Below are positions 31,741 through 33,907 of a DNA stretch of 33,907 nt, piece after piece (position 1 is the first letter of the stretch; every line of letters begins with the position of its first letter). Made by a program: the position numbers and the translations under genes. The stretch comes from Clostridiales bacterium (GTDB lineage Bacteria; Bacillota; Clostridia; Lachnospirales; Lachnospiraceae): positions 1 to 33,907 of the forward strand of contig JAJPYU010000233.1 of assembly GCA_021204765.1 (NCBI GenBank), read 5' to 3'. The notes below the pieces were generated by a model. That model did not search any database. It was not told the DNA's origin and saw only the letters and a list, made by a program, of their open reading frames with translations.

Positions 31741-32487
31741 CTATTCTTTATCGTCGGTACCGGCGGTGATGACTTTCTTCTCCTCATCCACTGCGCAGAC
31801 ACCCTCGCTGCATGAACCACAGTCGCCTGCCAGGCAGCCGGCTGACTTCTTCACCTTCAGACCCCTATTCTTTCTGGCCTGTCTGTAAGCATTCTGGATG
31901 GCAATGAGCATTGCCAGCACGAAGAATGCGCCGGGTGCCAGAACGAAGATGGTGATAGGTGTGTATCCGTGCATACCCCAGGCGGAGTCAGCCAGAGGCA
32001 GAAGCTGGAAACCGAAGATCTGTCCGGATCCCAGGATCTCACGGACGATACCGATGCAGGTGAGGCCTAAAGTAAAGCCTAAGCCCATGCCGATACCATC
32101 GAACACGGAAAGGACGGGACCGTTCTTGGAGGCGTAGCTCTCAGCACGGCCCAGGATGATGCAGTTGACCACGATCAGGGGGATGTATATGCCCAGTGAA
32201 TCGTAGAGGCTGGGTACAAAGCCCTCTAAGAGCAGCTGCACTATGGTGACCAGAGACGCGACCACCACTATAAATGCGGGGACGCGCACCTTGTCAGGTA
32301 TGATCTTTCTAAGCAGGGAGATGATCAGGTTGGAGCAGACCAGCACCAGGGTGGTGGAGAGTCCCATTCCCACGCCGTTAATTGCGGATGTGGTGACAGC
32401 CAGTGTGGGGCACATACCCAGCATCAGCACAAAGGTGGGATTTTCCTTGATCAGACCGTTGTATACACGTTCAATATATTTATTCAC
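31741..32487 (-). CDS. rnfE: Rnf complex subunit E, with a Cys-rich C-terminal tail
   Basis: Integral membrane subunit, 248 residues, related to RnfA; six membrane segments, with IPLIVVNCIILGRAE matching the RnfA/E half repeat. Beyond the last membrane segment (near 200) a cytoplasmic tail carries CLAGDCGSCSEGVC, four Cys at 218, 223, 226 and 231 in a C-x4-C-x2-C-x4-C pattern. It overlaps rnfG by eight bases, so translation is coupled. Confidence 0.93.
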   Translation of the reverse strand: MNKYIERVYNGLIKENPTFVLMLGMCPTLAVTTSAINGVGMGLSTTLVLVCSNLIISLLRKIIPDKVRVPAFIVVVASLVTIVQLLLEGFVPSLYDSLGIYIPLIVVNCIILGRAESYASKNGPVLSVFDGIGMGLGFTLGLTCIGIVREILGSGQIFGFQLLPLADSAWGMHGYTPITIFVLAPGAFFVLAMLIAIQNAYRQARKNRGLKVKKSAGCLAGDCGSCSEGVCAVDEEKKVITAGTDDKE

Positions 32488-33112
32488 TGATCAGTTCACC
32501 TCCTGTCTCATCTATCAGATATCTGTAATAGACCAGGGTGGAATTCACCGCGTTGGTCACAGCACGTGAGGTAATGGTGGCGCCGCTTATGGCATCGATC
32601 TCCTCATCGGAGGTGGAACCTGTCTTGGTGACCACGAAAGCATCCACCTGCTTTCCGGCGTACTGGGAGGAGAAATCCTCATCCTTGGACTTCATGCCCA
32701 GGCCGGCGGTATCACTGATATCTGTTATGGAATATCCGTTTACTGTGCCGTCAAGCTGTATACCCACGGACAGAGTGACGTCTCCGCCGTAGCTGTTCGG
32801 GTCTGTGGCGGAAATGACGTAACCCAGCATATTGCCGGAGGAGTCCACCGCCTGTACACAGCTGTCTATGGTATCGTCTGTGTACCCCTCCGCATCTATG
32901 ACTGTCTGGGCATCCTCAGTTGTGAAATCAGGATAATCAACAAACTCGGTGGCATCAGGGAACACAGCCTGATAAGCCTCAGCCAGAGCCTCCGCCTCGG
33001 CCGCAGCTATGGGCTCAAGAGTGATCTCGTGCACTGCGCCCAGGCCGAAACCGGCCACCAGGGTGATGACGAAGAGTATGAGGGCATCTTTCATGATAGA
33101 CTTCTTATTCAT
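32480..33112 (-). CDS. rnfG: Rnf complex subunit G (covalent FMN)
   Basis: Membrane-anchored flavoprotein of 210 residues. One N-terminal membrane segment (about 9-27), then an outside domain with the flavinylation motif SGATIT (176-181; the last Thr carries FMN by family rule). The stop of rnfD and the ATG overlap by one base (TAATG). Its place between D and E is the normal order. Confidence 0.95.
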   Translation of the reverse strand: MNKKSIMKDALILFVITLVAGFGLGAVHEITLEPIAAAEAEALAEAYQAVFPDATEFVDYPDFTTEDAQTVIDAEGYTDDTIDSCVQAVDSSGNMLGYVISATDPNSYGGDVTLSVGIQLDGTVNGYSITDISDTAGLGMKSKDEDFSSQYAGKQVDAFVVTKTGSTSDEEIDAISGATITSRAVTNAVNSTLVYYRYLIDETGGELISE

Positions 33113-33907
33113 TACTTGTCCCCTCCTTTCTTCGCCTTCTCAGGCTTCACGTAACCGAAATGCTTCGGCACGGTGAAACGCTCGATGAGCGGGACCAGCA
33201 TGTTGGCGAAAATGATGGAGTAGGAGCATCCCTCTGCAGAGGCACCGAAGAGACGGAAGATACCCAGCAGGCATCCGCAGATGATGCCGTAGATGATCTT
33301 GCCTCTCGGCGTGATAGGCGAGGTGACATAATCCGTGGCCATGAAGAAGGCACCCAGCATCAGGCCGCCGCCGCAGAGCTCCTGGATCACGAAGGGAAGC
33401 AGGTCCCCACTGGTCAAGTGTCCGCCGAAAAGGATGATAAACACCGCGAAGGTGATGATGTAAGCGAAGGGGATCTTCAGGTCAATGATGCCGCGGGCCA
33501 CCAGTATGATAGCCCCAATAAATATAGCTATGACCGAAGTCTCACCGATAGTACCGGAAATGCGGCCGGTAAACATGGCCATGGTATTGCTGTAGAGCTC
33601 GCCGTTTGCCAGATAGGAAAGGGGCGTAGCACTGGAGGCGGTATCCACTCCCACCGATGCGAAGGTGGTCATGGGGCCGGTAAAGGCCAGCAGCAAAAAG
33701 CACCTGGCGCCCAGGGCCGGGTTCATGAAATTCTGTCCCAGTCCTCCAAAGAGCATCTTCACCACGATGATGGCGAAGCCGCCGCCTATCATGCAGATCC
33801 AGAAGGGGATCTGGCTTGACAGGTTAAGAGCCAGCAGCAGGCCGGTGACTATGCAGCTTAAATCTCCCACGGACTGCTTTCTGTGGGTGATCCTGTTAAA
33901 CAAGAAC
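33112..33907 (-). CDS. rnfD: Rnf complex subunit D, 5' end missing at the window edge
   Basis: The visible 264 residues lie within the RnfD family: SDLSxxxTGLLLALNL-type stretch (GDLSCIVTGLLLALNL), GGLGQNFMNPALGARC and the flavin-attachment region TDYVTSPITPRG. Normal RnfD begins about 50-70 residues earlier (MDVxxALxP part), so the start is beyond 33907; the TTG near 33903 is internal, not a start. It would be preceded by rnfC. Confidence 0.93.
   Translation of the reverse strand, partial: FLFNRITHRKQSVGDLSCIVTGLLLALNLSSQIPFWICMIGGGFAIIVVKMLFGGLGQNFMNPALGARCFLLLAFTGPMTTFASVGVDTASSATPLSYLANGELYSNTMAMFTGRISGTIGETSVIAIFIGAIILVARGIIDLKIPFAYIITFAVFIILFGGHLTSGDLLPFVIQELCGGGLMLGAFFMATDYVTSPITPRGKIIYGIICGCLLGIFRLFGASAEGCSYSIIFANMLVPLIERFTVPKHFGYVKPEKAKKGGDK

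Noticed and set aside
31728..31820. N-terminal extension of rnfA
   Set aside because: It reads the rnfE C-terminal sequence in another frame; ATG 31727 has its own ribosome binding site and gives the family's length.
33160..33819. Plus-strand ORF of 219 codons opposite rnfD
   Set aside because: It is antisense to RnfD and of low-complexity polar composition, as expected for a shadow of a membrane protein.
33901..33903. TTG as the rnfD start
   Set aside because: The frame continues to the window edge and the family has 50-70 more residues before this point.

Overview
This 33.9 kb window looks like the chromosome of an anaerobic Gram-positive Clostridia bacterium, most likely Lachnospiraceae (inferred from gene content and order; no search was run). 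Supporting signs are a GerW/YtfJ sporulation protein, a FakA/Asp23 pair, an Rnf complex, an HndD-type [FeFe] hydrogenase operon, strong AGGAGG ribosome binding sites and sigma-A promoters with 17-base spacers. No tRNA, rRNA, CRISPR array, phage or transposase gene is visible.

Positions 1-18470 are housekeeping genes, nearly all on the minus strand. They are the 5' part of glgA; lexA with its own LexA box; asp23-fakA-recG behind a promoter that overlaps the rpmB terminator; rpmB; gerW, DUF2953 and an unknown gene; a Nudix hydrolase; a SEDS protein (FtsW/RodA) with its penicillin-binding partner, whose frames overlap by 200 bases; zapA with a U32 peptidase-family protein; and ruvB, ruvA, a NusG-II protein and miaB. 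Two inverted copies of a short intergenic repeat flank the ruvA-miaB block.

Positions 18470-29940 are a hydrogen-metabolism island with three different H-cluster proteins. The minus-strand operon hydC (NuoE-like), HATPase, 2Fe-2S ferredoxin, hydB (NuoF-like), hydA would make a bifurcating NADH/ferredoxin hydrogenase; it starts behind a promoter overlapped by a candidate Rex operator. hydB carries an in-frame TGA exactly where relatives usually have Cys. Upstream lies a second minus-strand operon: a 2Fe-2S protein, a frameshifted FeS-PAS gene, a 59-codon ORF tail and a hydrogenase that resembles group B. Divergent from it, on the plus strand, are DRTGG, an RsbW-like HATPase, a group C (HydS-like) sensory hydrogenase that lacks the proton-relay Cys, a second DRTGG and a PHP protein. 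Between the divergent promoters sits a 160 bp element bounded by 11 bp inverted repeats and containing three strong hairpins, the largest a 19 bp stem with a GAAA loop.

Positions 29951-33907 hold a small DUF896 gene and the minus-strand rnfD(partial)-G-E-A-B operon, ending at a clear terminator. Working model (inference): HydABC exchanges electrons among H2, NADH and ferredoxin; Rnf couples ferredoxin:NAD+ electron transfer to an ion gradient; HydS and the small regulatory proteins sense redox or H2. The TGA and the frameshift in adjacent operons mean the locus may be recoded, decaying, or affected by assembly errors.
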